A stretch of 64,000 nucleotides of DNA from an uncultured Bacteroidales bacterium (GCA_902768125.1 CACXKA010000008.1:1-64000); one strand, 5' to 3'; shown: positions 1 through 9,037, counted from the first letter of the stretch. Translations and numbers: made by a program. The notes: generated from the sequence alone by a model not told the origin.

Positions 1-479
1 GTTACGGTGTTTTGCCATGGGTTTCAAACTGAAAATCCCCAAACAGTAGGGGTTTTCCTATAACAGATATAGGGATATGGAATTAAACCTTTTGCAACTC
101 ATTGATTAACATGGAATAAAGTGGTAGGGATTCCTCTCTTGAGGGGAGGAATGAGGAAAGAAAAAATCAAGAAAAAATTAAAAAAAAATTTTTTTGAAAC
201 GACCACGAACCTTCAGCTCGGCGTAGCCAATGACACGAATCTAACGAATTAATATAACGTGAATTCGTCGAACTCACGTTAATTAGTCAAATTCGTAGTT
301 TTATTTCTTGAGGCAGAAAGAAAAAGCTGAAGTTTAGCATGTGCTCAACTTCTTGGGAGTTAAAGGAGTTAAGGTAGTTATTGACGTTTGCTTATTTGAC
401 CAATTTCAAATTGCCAAATAAATTGTACATTGTACATCGTCAAATTGTAAATACCTTAACTCCTTTAAATGATACTTGC
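1..479. other. Intergenic region with hairpins, no gene seen
   Basis: I see no credible gene here; the longest frame is a short antisense stretch. It holds several inverted repeats. A GC-rich hairpin lies at 31-57 (GAAAATCCCC paired with GGGGTTTTC). Another is at about 129-152 (ATTCCTC paired with GAGGAAT). A long interrupted palindrome spans about 245-296 (ACGAATT and TAACGTGA pairing with TCACGTTA and AATTCGT). A poly-A/poly-T tract is at about 180-196. The string around 209-230 (CTTCAGCTCGGCGTAGCCAA) recurs in related form at about 15597 and 25643. The hairpins could end transcription of the leftward lipoprotein gene at 480 and of whatever lies left of the window. Confidence 0.6.
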
Positions 480-1958
480 TTATTGTTCGGGAGACATCAA
501 GAGTCCCCACTCTTCACTGTTCATAGGCATCAGTCGCATCATACGATAGACGAGCTGCATTTCCACGTCGAGGGTGCGTGTCAAGAACGATGTTGACTTC
601 TCGTACATCTTTTCGAAACGTTGGTTGGTCTCGTCTGTGACGAGTGTGTTGAGAGGAACATACTCTTGTTTGTCGGGAAACTGAACGGCAGGCGTAAGAA
701 TGTACTGGGCATCTTTTTGCTGCGCTTGCAGTTTCTGAGGCAAGGGCTTCGCATTGGTCGGACAAGCGAGCGAGAAATTGCTTGCCTCATTCAGTTCCTT
801 TACGTAGCTGTCATATTCCTCAGACGACACTTTGCCGACTTCCTTGTTTTGGGAAAGGTTGTTAAGAGCTTTGAAGAGCTGCTCACTATTTTCGATGGAG
901 CCAGAGAGCGTCAGGTCGTCAACGAACTTCAAGACAATATCGGCTCTGCCTTCTTTGAAGATGGTTCCCAAATGGGCATAAGCGTCTGCATCCTGCCAAT
1001 TGGAAGAGGATGTGTTGATATTGTCAATGATATTGTCAATGAAGGCTTTCTGTTCAGGAAGGGTAACCACTGCCACACCATTGAGCATCTCCATTCCTTT
1101 CTGGGTGAACGAAGTGAGAATGTTCAGTAGAGTGCCTGCGGAAGAGTCGGTGGTGCCCCAAGAGAGAACGATAGCGCTGTCATCGTCAGGCAGCCCATAG
1201 GTGTTTCCCTTCAAAGCAGAACGGATATCGACACCCATCTGGAACTCGTTGGTCTGGAAACTCACATATTGTGATTCGGGAGTCTTTTCCAACATCGTAG
1301 ATATCACTCCATTGCACAGGGTGACTTCCTCGTCGTTGAAGAGTCCTGTCATTCGCAGACTCATTTTTCGAGGAATGCGATTGACACATGCCATCCCTGT
1401 GGCGCCATTCATTTTGGCTGGTGACACGGATTCATACCACTCCCCTTCGTTGCGGAGCGCAATCTTGTAGAGTGTCTGTCCGTAGCCCTCAACGGTAGCG
1501 GGGAAGACAAATTCAAGCCCTTCTGCTGGTCTCATGGTGTATTTGCCATTTTCATCGAAGATGACACGAACACCGAAAGACATGATGTCAACGGGAATGT
1601 ACGCCTGATAGCCCATCGCTGCCAATTCGCTTCCGCTCTCCACTGGACGTGCGTTTTGGATGGCATTCCTTACGGCTAAAAGTGCACACACCTTCTTCAG
1701 ATTGGTGCTGAAGTGTGGGTCTTTCCCTATGTATGTCAGTAGCTGTGATTGAATTTGCGTCATCATGTCGAACAGTTGAAAATCGAGGTTTTCATCCAAG
1801 ATTCGAACATCATTCTCGACATGTGTAATCAATTCATCACGCTCCTTTCGAGCCTCCTCGTTGATGGGGGCGTCATCATCGTTGGAGGAGCACGACATCT
1901 GCATGGTCAGCCCCAAGAAAAGTGAGGCGAACAGCACCCAATTAATGATTCTTTTCAT
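480..1958 (-). CDS. Putative lipoprotein of unknown function
   Basis: A 492-residue protein with a lipoprotein signal: a charged start, a hydrophobic stretch, then MSCSSNDDDAP with the lipidated cysteine near residue 23. The acidic run after the cysteine is common in Bacteroidetes lipoproteins sent to the outer membrane surface. I recognise no family in the mature part. It looks mostly globular, with helical segments near the start and beta-rich sections after about residue 100. The gene begins 15 bases after the stop of the large secreted protein at 1974-5012, so the two very likely share one transcript and may act together at the cell surface. Confidence 0.8.
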   Translation of the reverse strand: MKRIINWVLFASLFLGLTMQMSCSSNDDDAPINEEARKERDELITHVENDVRILDENLDFQLFDMMTQIQSQLLTYIGKDPHFSTNLKKVCALLAVRNAIQNARPVESGSELAAMGYQAYIPVDIMSFGVRVIFDENGKYTMRPAEGLEFVFPATVEGYGQTLYKIALRNEGEWYESVSPAKMNGATGMACVNRIPRKMSLRMTGLFNDEEVTLCNGVISTMLEKTPESQYVSFQTNEFQMGVDIRSALKGNTYGLPDDDSAIVLSWGTTDSSAGTLLNILTSFTQKGMEMLNGVAVVTLPEQKAFIDNIIDNINTSSSNWQDADAYAHLGTIFKEGRADIVLKFVDDLTLSGSIENSEQLFKALNNLSQNKEVGKVSSEEYDSYVKELNEASNFSLACPTNAKPLPQKLQAQQKDAQYILTPAVQFPDKQEYVPLNTLVTDETNQRFEKMYEKSTSFLTRTLDVEMQLVYRMMRLMPMNSEEWGLLMSPEQ

Positions 1959-1973
1959 ACGTTTCCTCCTTTC

Positions 1974-4900
1974 TTAACGAGCCAACAACTTCTTACCATT
2001 CATAATAAAGACGCCTTTGGCTGGCTTGCTCTCAAGCAGGCGACCCTGAAGGTCGAAGATTTGTTGAGTGCCATCGCTATCCACTGTGCGGATGGATGAA
2101 ACGCCAGTTGCATCATTGAAGCGAATCTTGATGTCAGCATCGAAGAGCAGGTCTGGATTTTCTTCCACAACGTTCTCGCCAGGCACACGGAACATCGTAC
2201 GATAGCCTTGCTGATTAGATTTGCCAGCTACACGACGGTGAGCAGGATCCATTTCATAAGAATCACCCATAGCGTCGTTTGCAAAGAAGAAGGCACGGAA
2301 CGCATTGACACGAAGGGGTTCACCACCTTCTGGCGTCATGAATCGTGTCCAAGAACCTTCTTCACCAAGAGCATAGACTTGTTTCTCGTCAGCCTCTGTA
2401 GATGACATTGCGAAGAACTGTCCTCTCCATGAACCCAACTCTGACTGCTCTTGATTGAAGAATGCTTTCTCATAATCATAAACAGGATCCGATACAATCA
2501 CATCTATGGCTTTGGCGTTCAAGGCTACACCATAGGCATTCAGGCTCACGCTACCCTGCTCCACTACGGCAAGATATGCCTCACCTGCCTTAGCGCAAGG
2601 TTCCACATCAGTAAAGATGAACTGCTTGTAGTAGTTGTCGATATAAGAGAGCTTGTAAAGCTTGATGTTGTCAGCTGGTTGGTGGTCGCTGAATTTCATG
2701 TCAAAAGGCAGACAAAGGGTGTAAGCCTTAGGTGTCCATGTGCCATCGCCATTGTCAACAGCAGAGAGCACACGGTCATAGAACACATTGACCACTTGTT
2801 TGTCATACTTCTCAAGCATGTCGTTATTGCTTTCATTGTTGTCTTCCATCAAAGCCACTCCCTGAATTGGAGCATGGAAGCCTTGGAAATCGTCAAGGCA
2901 AACGGCTTGTCCTTTGAACATCAACTGGTACACACCAGAATATGGCGCCTTGAAGAAGACTGTGCCGGACTGAGTGTAAATGTCATAGAGTGTCCAATCC
3001 TCGTCAAGTTCACGACGATAATAAACATAGAGCAAACCGCTTCCACTGCTTTCACCGCCTCCTCCGAACATCGCCATCATATCCATGCCGCCGCCCGTCA
3101 TCTCAGCTAAGAAATGCATCACATCGCCTTTCTGAGCCTGCAAACGAGGAGTGACCAGTTCGTATTCTTCTGATTCTGTGGTTGCCATCCATGTCTTAGG
3201 TGCACCTCCGCCACCCATGCCAAACATCGCCATCATGCCACCACCTCCGGTAGGTTTCGTGATAGCCCAACCTGTTGTTTCCCAACCTGCAGGAAGTTCT
3301 TGTGGTATGGACTCGTCATCCACCACATATTCAGGTTCGAAATTCTCAGACCATACATCTGCAGCAATCTTATAGGCCTGCATGCTAATGGTTTGCGGAG
3401 ACAGGAATTCATCAGTAGGAGCAAACGTGATGAAGACGTTGTTCTCACCGAGGATGGCTTCATCCACATTGAAAGTGACATCCACCTTCACCGCTTCACC
3501 AGAGGCAACTGTGAAGGTTGTCTGACTAAGGCTGAACACGCGCTCATCTGAAGAGATGGCGTTGACGTGGAGTGTGCCAGTACCCGTGTTCATCACCTTA
3601 AAGGTCTTGGTCACATTTTCACTTTGAGCTCCAAGGCAAATATGCTTGACAACAGCGCTGTCAAGTGTCACGTAGAGGTCGGGAGCCTCGTTGTCAATTT
3701 GGAAACCTGCAACACTGTCGATGAGGATGCTGTCAGAAGCGGTGAAGCGGAAACGATATTCACCTGGTTGCATGTAGCCAACCCATAAAGTCTTATAAAG
3801 AGAATCCACATCATTGGAGAAATCCTGCACTTTTTCCCACTTGTTGCTTCCGTACACCGACTTCTCCACGGTGAAGACAGAACCGCCGCCACCCATGCCG
3901 AACATGCCGCCGCCACCGCTGTTACCATTCTTTGCGGAGAACGTCAACACTTCGTCAGCACCAGAGAATGTCAATGGAGGTGTCACAAGCGAGAATGTGG
4001 GGGCGCCACCGCCCATCATGCCAGCCATACCGTCATCTGCTTTCACAACAGTTGCAGCTCCTTCTTCCACCTTCCAACCTTCTGCATACCAGCCTTTAGG
4101 CAATGCATTTGCATTGAATGTTTCCACCCAAACATCTGGGTTTGAAATAACGGCATCGGCAATGAAACTCACTCCGTACACACGTTCGTCAACTGGTAAA
4201 AAACCAATCTGAGCACCATTCTTTCCCATGTGTCCTCCCTGATAGAGGAACGTAATGTCAACATCTAAGGTATCCCCACCTGCAATAGCAAGTTCCTTGG
4301 GGGAAACAGTAAAGACAGACTCATCATCTGAGGAAACATTGATGTTGAGAGTGCCCGTAGCGGTATTGATGACTTTGCATTTTGTTGTGCTATCTATTGC
4401 ACATACACCCAAATTGATGTATTTGACAGCTTTATCGCCATAAATCACATGAATGTCGGGAGCTTCCATATCAATCTGGAAACCTGCAACGCTGTCAATT
4501 TCCACATTGCCAGCTGCTCTGAAACGGAAACGATATTCACCAGCAGGAGTGTCTGACACGGTGAACGTCTTATACAGGGTATCGAGTTCAGTGGTGAAAT
4601 CAGCCACTCGCACCCATTTGTGATCACCATATACAGTACGTTCCACAACGAAAGTGGAGTCGCTGCTGCCACCCATCATGGATCCCATACCTGAAGCCTT
4701 GCCCTTGATGGCAGAGAACACCAACACCTCATTCTCCTTCACCGTCAACGGAGGAGTCATCAGATAGTTGAATTCACTGTCGCCACCCATCATTTGCTTC
4801 ATGTCGAAACCAGTCGATGCAGAAGCAGAACCTTTCTTGGCAACGCCTGTGCTATCAACCATCCAACCTTCAGCAAACCAGCCGTATGGCAACTTGTTAC

Positions 4901-5012
4901 CGTTAAACCTTTCGTCCATTGAAGACGAAGACTCTTGTGCTTTCACCTGCCCCACACCCATCAGGATGAGAAGTCCAAGCACCAATCTGAATTGAAATAA
5001 CACGTTTTTCAT
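1974..5012 (-). CDS. Secreted three-repeat adhesin-like protein with sorting-tail-like C-terminus
   Basis: 1012 residues. A signal peptide ends near residue 25 (VKAQ). Three homologous blocks resembling choice-of-anchor J/cleaved-adhesin domains lie at about 35-185, 295-445 and 555-715; each opens with an F/N-rich motif, a GW turn and a TPPL-type strand. The first two are each followed by an Ig-like choice-of-anchor D-type segment (about 187-290 and 446-550). A unique region covers about 720-960. The last 45 residues (IFDLQGRLLES, then FIMNGKKLL) resemble a Por/T9SS-like sorting tail. Unusually, each repeat carries two Met/Gly-rich loops, six in all. It is the first gene of a two-gene operon with its own consensus promoter. 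Ligand unknown. Confidence 0.8.
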   Translation of the reverse strand: MKNVLFQFRLVLGLLILMGVGQVKAQESSSSMDERFNGNKLPYGWFAEGWMVDSTGVAKKGSASASTGFDMKQMMGGDSEFNYLMTPPLTVKENEVLVFSAIKGKASGMGSMMGGSSDSTFVVERTVYGDHKWVRVADFTTELDTLYKTFTVSDTPAGEYRFRFRAAGNVEIDSVAGFQIDMEAPDIHVIYGDKAVKYINLGVCAIDSTTKCKVINTATGTLNINVSSDDESVFTVSPKELAIAGGDTLDVDITFLYQGGHMGKNGAQIGFLPVDERVYGVSFIADAVISNPDVWVETFNANALPKGWYAEGWKVEEGAATVVKADDGMAGMMGGGAPTFSLVTPPLTFSGADEVLTFSAKNGNSGGGGMFGMGGGGSVFTVEKSVYGSNKWEKVQDFSNDVDSLYKTLWVGYMQPGEYRFRFTASDSILIDSVAGFQIDNEAPDLYVTLDSAVVKHICLGAQSENVTKTFKVMNTGTGTLHVNAISSDERVFSLSQTTFTVASGEAVKVDVTFNVDEAILGENNVFITFAPTDEFLSPQTISMQAYKIAADVWSENFEPEYVVDDESIPQELPAGWETTGWAITKPTGGGGMMAMFGMGGGGAPKTWMATTESEEYELVTPRLQAQKGDVMHFLAEMTGGGMDMMAMFGGGGESSGSGLLYVYYRRELDEDWTLYDIYTQSGTVFFKAPYSGVYQLMFKGQAVCLDDFQGFHAPIQGVALMEDNNESNNDMLEKYDKQVVNVFYDRVLSAVDNGDGTWTPKAYTLCLPFDMKFSDHQPADNIKLYKLSYIDNYYKQFIFTDVEPCAKAGEAYLAVVEQGSVSLNAYGVALNAKAIDVIVSDPVYDYEKAFFNQEQSELGSWRGQFFAMSSTEADEKQVYALGEEGSWTRFMTPEGGEPLRVNAFRAFFFANDAMGDSYEMDPAHRRVAGKSNQQGYRTMFRVPGENVVEENPDLLFDADIKIRFNDATGVSSIRTVDSDGTQQIFDLQGRLLESKPAKGVFIMNGKKLLAR

Positions 5013-5050
5013 TTGTATTTATTTATATTTGTTTGTTGTTTGTATTGCGA

Positions 5051-5081
5051 CAAAGGTACAACCTTTTTTAACTATTCCAAA
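5051..5081 (-). promoter_or_regulatory. Bacteroidetes-type promoter for the 1974-5012 operon
   Basis: On the minus strand TTTG (5078-5081) is followed after exactly 19 bases by TACCTTTG (5051-5058). This matches the Bacteroidetes consensus TTTG-N19-TAnnTTTG. The ATG at 5012 lies about 40 bases downstream in an A/T-rich leader. Confidence 0.85.
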
Positions 5082-5140
5082 ATAATTTCCAAAAAAGACG
5101 AAAAAAAGAACGAAAAATCCGTCTGAAAATTCGTTTTCTT

Positions 5141-5509
5141 TCATCTATTTGGTATTTTGGTCCCATTTTTGCAAATCCTTCTTGTTTCTTTGTGGGCTTC
5201 TTTCCAACGTGGAAAATATTTGTCCATCAGCATATGAAAACGAAGACTGTGATTGGGTTCCAACAGGTGGCAAAGTTCGTGAACCACAACGTGTTCAACG
5301 CACCAAGTTGGCAATAACAGCAGATAAATGGAAAAACAGATGGATTTGCTGCGCACGTTGCAGACGCCCCATCTGGAAATCATTGGCTTATAAGTAATCG
5401 CAAGGGGCTTTACACCCATGACTTTTGCATGGTTCTCAACCATCGGTTCTATCAAAGTGTTCAGTTTGGAGATGGCTTCGGCTTTCTGTTCCTGTCTGGG
5501 GATGGTCAT
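5141..5509 (-). CDS. Short YgjP/DUF45-like zinc metallopeptidase
   Basis: About 122 residues from ATG 5509; the frame also opens at a TTG at 5521. It contains HELCH (HExxH zinc-binding and catalytic motif) followed by NHS and a Phe-Pro-x-Trp region, plus an upstream RWGVC motif. These are the hallmarks of YgjP/SprT-like (DUF45, M48-related) peptidases. Family members are usually about 230 residues; only the catalytic C-terminal half is present. An in-frame stop lies just upstream, and a promoter-like pair (TATCTTTG at 5561-5568, TTTG at 5589-5592) precedes the gene. It therefore seems to be expressed as a short version rather than cut recently. Substrate unknown. Confidence 0.75.
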   Translation of the reverse strand: MTIPRQEQKAEAISKLNTLIEPMVENHAKVMGVKPLAITYKPMISRWGVCNVRSKSICFSIYLLLLPTWCVEHVVVHELCHLLEPNHSLRFHMLMDKYFPRWKEAHKETRRICKNGTKIPNR

Positions 5510-5560
5510 AGAGTTCGGCAATCAGCGTGAGCGCTTTTTAGTAGGCTTTTGGTTCGCTTG

Positions 5561-5592
5561 CAAAGATATATTCTTTTCCCCACTCTTCCAAA
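5561..5592 (-). promoter_or_regulatory. Promoter of the short YgjP-like gene
   Basis: Minus strand: TTTG at 5589-5592, a 20-base spacer, then TATCTTTG at 5561-5568, about 50 bases before the ATG at 5509. It fits the Bacteroidetes consensus apart from the one-base-longer spacer. Confidence 0.65.
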
Positions 5593-5637
5593 CTTTTCTT
5601 TACTTTTTTTCATTTTCCCATCATCATCTCACACCAC

Positions 5638-5666
5638 AAGAGCCCGTGCAATCGCACAGGCTCTTT
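5638..5666. terminator. Hairpin between the DUF45-like gene and the lipoprotein gene
   Basis: A 12-base stem with one mismatch (AAGAGCCCGTGC paired with GCACAGGCTCTT) and a 4-base loop. It lies 85 bases beyond the stop of the leftward lipoprotein gene at 5751, so it probably terminates that operon. The U-run is weak on the minus strand. Confidence 0.55.
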
Positions 5667-5750
5667 CTATTCTTCCCTACCCCAACAATTGAGGCTTCAA
5701 GGTTTAGTTATACTTCATATTTTTGTGGATAACTTTATTCTTTGTTTCGC

Positions 5751-6551
5751 CTACTGCACCTTGGTCATCTCGAAGGTGGCGGTGTAGGTGGTGCCATCCT
5801 CGCGCTGGCGCAGGGCGGTCCACTTCATCTTGCCGTTCTTGATGCTCTCAATCTCCCACCACTCGCGCAGTTCTTCGCTGTCTTCTGCCTTCTGCCAGCG
5901 AGTGCAGAGCAGCGTGCCATCCACGAAATAGTCCGACCTGAAATCGGTGCTTGTCGTCCATGCGTCGCCCACCTTGCTGTAAAAGACGTAGGTTCCGTTG
6001 TCACGATACTCCCAGCGATGCACTTTGCCGTCGGTGTGCTCGTCCTCACCGCTGGTCACCTTACCTTCCCACACGCCCAGAATGGCGGTGGAGTAGTCAT
6101 CGGTAACACGTTTCAAAGTCTCCTTCGATTCCATCTTGATCCGTTCCACACCATCAACAGAGATGATGTTGGAAAAATCCTCATGCATCTTGTTGGCGTC
6201 GATAGCATTAACCTTAACCACGGTGTTGGCGAAAGTATGCTCATCAAGCTGGCTCGCACAAGAAATGACGTTACCATCTATCGTGTAATCGAACAGATCT
6301 TTACGATGCCAGAAGTTCATATACGACAGGCTGACACTCACCTTGTCGGCCGACTCGAAATTGATAACCAGTTTCTGATTGGTGAGTGCCGGTTTACCAT
6401 CTTTTTCGTCAACAATCCACTTGCCGATAATCTTTTCGGAGAGATTATCGGCTTGGTTAGAATCATCATCGTCTGAAGAACACGATGTGAACACACTTGC
6501 GCCACAGATGGCCAGGATGGCGGCGAGCATCCATAAATACATCTTCTTCAT
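5751..6551 (-). CDS. Lipoprotein with lipocalin-like repeats
   Basis: 266 residues. The lipoprotein signal reads ILAICGASVFTSCSSDDDD, with the lipidated cysteine near residue 24. The mature part contains two beta-rich segments, each starting with a G-x-W motif (IIGKWIVDE near residue 41 and ILGVWEGKV near 156). This is typical of lipocalin-like Bacteroidetes lipoproteins, so the fold is inferred from pattern only. The gene starts 6 bases after the stop of the HAD lipoprotein gene at 6558, which puts both on one transcript. Its signal-peptide DNA is almost identical to that of the neighbour (see findings). Probable outer-membrane lipoprotein; ligand unknown. Confidence 0.75.
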   Translation of the reverse strand: MKKMYLWMLAAILAICGASVFTSCSSDDDDSNQADNLSEKIIGKWIVDEKDGKPALTNQKLVINFESADKVSVSLSYMNFWHRKDLFDYTIDGNVISCASQLDEHTFANTVVKVNAIDANKMHEDFSNIISVDGVERIKMESKETLKRVTDDYSTAILGVWEGKVTSGEDEHTDGKVHRWEYRDNGTYVFYSKVGDAWTTSTDFRSDYFVDGTLLCTRWQKAEDSEELREWWEIESIKNGKMKWTALRQREDGTTYTATFEMTKVQ

Positions 6552-6557
6552 AGTTAT

Positions 6558-7691
6558 TTAGTTTTCTGTGAGTGCACTCGTATCTACAGGGAAGGTAAAG
6601 GCGGTCTTCACCACGCCGTCGCCGTAGATGGTCTTGAAGTCATTCTTCATCGAAATGATATGGTATCCAGCCTCACGCCATTTCGCCTCACGCTTGGCTC
6701 CCTCGGCGAGGTCGGCATGGTCGCGGATGTCATCGTCAGCCACGAGCATAAACGCTGCTGTCTTATATTGCGGATTGCCCAGCGCATAGTTGTGCATGGA
6801 ACAGTCGCCACTGCTGTTGCCGAACGACAGCACGGGCACCTTGCCTATCTCTTGCGAGATCTGCAGCACCTTATTGGTCTTCAGGTTCTTGATGATGAGT
6901 TCGTCGGTGCGCACAAGGTCTTCCTTCTGCCCCATCGTGTAGTTCACGCCTGCCTCCGTGCCCTGACTGCGGGAACGCAGCTTCACGTCCATACCGATGA
7001 CGCGGTTGGAGGGGATGCCGATGCTTTCCACCAGCGCACGACAGATGAAACGGTCGGAGCCGCTGACGACATAACAGGTGAAGCCGTTGGCTTTCAGGTA
7101 GTCGAACACCTCCAGCATGGGCTTGTAGAAGCTCTGCCCGTAGGTCATGCCGCTGAATCCGTTGGCAGGTTGTTGGGCGTATGCCTTGACGTAGGCATCA
7201 AACTCAGCGAGCGTCATGCCGCTATAAGCCTTCGCTGCAGCGTAAGCGTGAACCATGTCGAATTGGTCTGGCAGTTTCTTGCCGTTCCTGACAAAGTCCC
7301 TGATTGCTTGGGCAGCCTCCATCACGTCCTTCGGTGCCTCGTACGAAGCATCGTCCAGTGCGCGGTACTCCAGCAGGTTATACTCGAAATACGTCGGGTA
7401 TAGCTCACCGACAAACGTGCCGTCCATATCGAATGTGGCGATGCGGTCCTCCTCCTTGATGAAGTTCTTCGAGGCGGGGTCAGTCACGTCCTTCACATAA
7501 TCTTGCAGCGCCGTCAGTGCCTCGCACTGGTTCCACAGCGTGAAATACTCCGTTGTAGGCGGAACGATGGAAACATTATCATCGTCCTTGCTGCACGATG
7601 TGAACACACTTGCGCCGCAGATGGCCAGGATGGCGGCAATCATCCATAGTTTTGCTTTTTGCATAGTTTTGGTCTTTTTCTGGTTATTCAT
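6558..7691 (-). CDS. HAD-superfamily phosphatase lipoprotein
   Basis: 377 residues, with an alternative start at residue 10. The lipoprotein signal (ILAICGASVFTSCSKDDD) is followed by a haloacid-dehalogenase fold. Motif I is FDMDGT, with both aspartates of the nucleophile/acid pair, near residue 88. A serine-containing VVSGSD motif II follows at about 210. A SFGNSSGDC segment near 295 fits motif IV-like acidic residues. The set resembles the phosphoserine-phosphatase branch of HAD enzymes. Because it is exported and lipidated it should act outside the cytoplasm, perhaps releasing phosphate from periplasmic or surface substrates. It is first in a two-gene operon with the lipocalin-like lipoprotein. 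Confidence 0.8.
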   Translation of the reverse strand: MNNQKKTKTMQKAKLWMIAAILAICGASVFTSCSKDDDNVSIVPPTTEYFTLWNQCEALTALQDYVKDVTDPASKNFIKEEDRIATFDMDGTFVGELYPTYFEYNLLEYRALDDASYEAPKDVMEAAQAIRDFVRNGKKLPDQFDMVHAYAAAKAYSGMTLAEFDAYVKAYAQQPANGFSGMTYGQSFYKPMLEVFDYLKANGFTCYVVSGSDRFICRALVESIGIPSNRVIGMDVKLRSRSQGTEAGVNYTMGQKEDLVRTDELIIKNLKTNKVLQISQEIGKVPVLSFGNSSGDCSMHNYALGNPQYKTAAFMLVADDDIRDHADLAEGAKREAKWREAGYHIISMKNDFKTIYGDGVVKTAFTFPVDTSALTEN

Positions 7692-7705
7692 TTAGGTTTC
7701 TTGGG

Positions 7706-7713
7706 CAAAGGTA
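7706..7713 (-). promoter_or_regulatory. Minus-7 box for the HAD lipoprotein operon
   Basis: TACCTTTG on the minus strand, about 15 bases before the ATG at 7691. A TTTG occurs at 7730-7733, but the spacing (16) is shorter than consensus, so the -33 element is uncertain. Confidence 0.55.
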
Positions 7714-7950
7714 AGCAAAATCTCCTAAACAAACAATACCCAAACGCCTCCAATCCCCAACTTTTGTGTATTTTTGATTCATAAAACATCGAAAAGAACA
7801 AAAAAACAAAAAAATTACGGTGTATTGCCAATTGCATTCCCACATAGTTTTGACTGTTGTCTTATTTGGTCAGATGAGAAAAAGGCAGTACCGTTGACCA
7901 CGTCTAAGGTACTCTCGTTCGACAATAAAAGTAAAAAAATATTTTTTCCC

Positions 7951-7981
7951 TTTGTTTTGTGCTCACTTATTCGTACCTTTG
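7951..7981 (+). promoter_or_regulatory. Promoter of the secreted hydrolase gene
   Basis: TTTG (7951-7954), 19 bases, TACCTTTG (7974-7981). The spacer is strikingly similar to those of the two promoter-like copies before recF (21928-21958 and 22016-22046), which suggests a shared repeat rather than chance. Confidence 0.8.
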
Positions 7982-8054
7982 TACGCTCAAAACAACCTAT
8001 TCATACAATTTAATTTCAAAAACTTCATTTCTATTTATTAACAACTTATGGGTT

Positions 8055-8972
8055 ATGAAAACTAAGCTTTTTTTTGCATTGATGTTGGTCTTCACGATGA
8101 AGGCTGGTGCAGTGTTTGCACAAACGAAAAGTACGGAATTGGAAGAAGGCGGTACGGGACCTTACAAGGCGGTCATGTACGAGGTGGACGGATTTGGGGA
8201 ACACACGGTGTTCGCACCCAAGGACCTGTCTAAGTTCAACGCGAAGAATCCGCTCCCTGTGTTGGTGTGGGGCAATGGCGGATGTGCGAACTCTCCTCGT
8301 GGTCATGAGAAGTTCTTGAACGACATCGCTTCTTACGGATATATCGTGCTTGCCACTGGCGTGATGCCTGCCGAGGGTGCTCCTCGTGGCATGGGCGGCG
8401 GCATGGGCATGGGCAGCCAGTCGCGCACGGAACAGCAAGTGGAGTCGATGGATTGGGCGTTCGTGCAGAATGAAGACAAGAACAGTCCTTACTATCAGAA
8501 AATCGACACGAAGAACATCTGCATCGCAGGTATGTCTTGTGGTGGTTTGCAGGCGCTCTTCAATTGCTTCGACAAGCGCGTGACTTCCATCATGATTTGC
8601 AACAGCGGTCTGCTGAACGATGGCGGCAACTCTCCTATGGGTGGAATGCCCAGCGTGCCTAAGGACAAGCTGAAGGACATCCACTGCCCTATCATGTACA
8701 TGCTGGGTGGCGAATCGGACATTGCCTATGCAAACGGTATGGATGACTTCAAGCGCATCTCTCACGTTCCCGCTATCGCCGTGAACCTGCCTGTGGGTCA
8801 TGGTGGCACTTACAACCAGGCTCATGGTGGCGAGTTCGCCATTGTGGCTCGTGCATGGCTGGATTGGCAGCTGAAGGGTGACAAGGACGCTTCGAAGATG
8901 TTTGTGGGCGACGCTCCTGCCATCCTGCAACGTCCTAACTGGAAACTGGAAAAGAATGCGAAAGTAAAGTAG
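8055..8972 (+). CDS. Secreted alpha/beta hydrolase with Met/Gly-rich loop
   Basis: About 305 residues from ATG 8055; the open frame begins earlier, but this ATG starts a clear signal peptide (MKTKLFFALM...AVFAQ). The nucleophile elbow GMSCG puts the catalytic serine near residue 161. A likely acid lies in GGESD (about 218-222) and the histidine in PVGHGG (about 249). The arrangement resembles chlorophyllase/dienelactone-hydrolase-type esterases. A run RGMGGGMGMG (111-120) and a second GNSPMGGMP (191-199) are Met/Gly-rich inserts like those in the secreted protein at 1974-5012. It has its own strong promoter. Substrate unknown. Confidence 0.8.
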   Translation: MKTKLFFALMLVFTMKAGAVFAQTKSTELEEGGTGPYKAVMYEVDGFGEHTVFAPKDLSKFNAKNPLPVLVWGNGGCANSPRGHEKFLNDIASYGYIVLATGVMPAEGAPRGMGGGMGMGSQSRTEQQVESMDWAFVQNEDKNSPYYQKIDTKNICIAGMSCGGLQALFNCFDKRVTSIMICNSGLLNDGGNSPMGGMPSVPKDKLKDIHCPIMYMLGGESDIAYANGMDDFKRISHVPAIAVNLPVGHGGTYNQAHGGEFAIVARAWLDWQLKGDKDASKMFVGDAPAILQRPNWKLEKNAKVK

Positions 8973-9037
8973 ATACCCCCGTATCAACGGTAGAAGGTGC
9001 AAAGGTGGTGCAAACCGAGGAAAATCATCTCATTGAT

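Noticed and set aside
381-596. 71-codon frame at the left end
   Set aside because: Overlaps the 3' end of the leftward lipoprotein gene in antisense, no plausible protein features.
5638-5666. Riboswitch or attenuator
   Set aside because: The hairpin is simple, lies beyond a stop codon, and has no additional conserved fold, so a terminator role is enough.
8046-9002. 318-codon leftward frame opposite the secreted hydrolase
   Set aside because: It is a shadow of the real gene: composition is His/Arg/Val-rich and meaningless, no signal or domain, and the plus strand has promoter, signal peptide and catalytic motifs.
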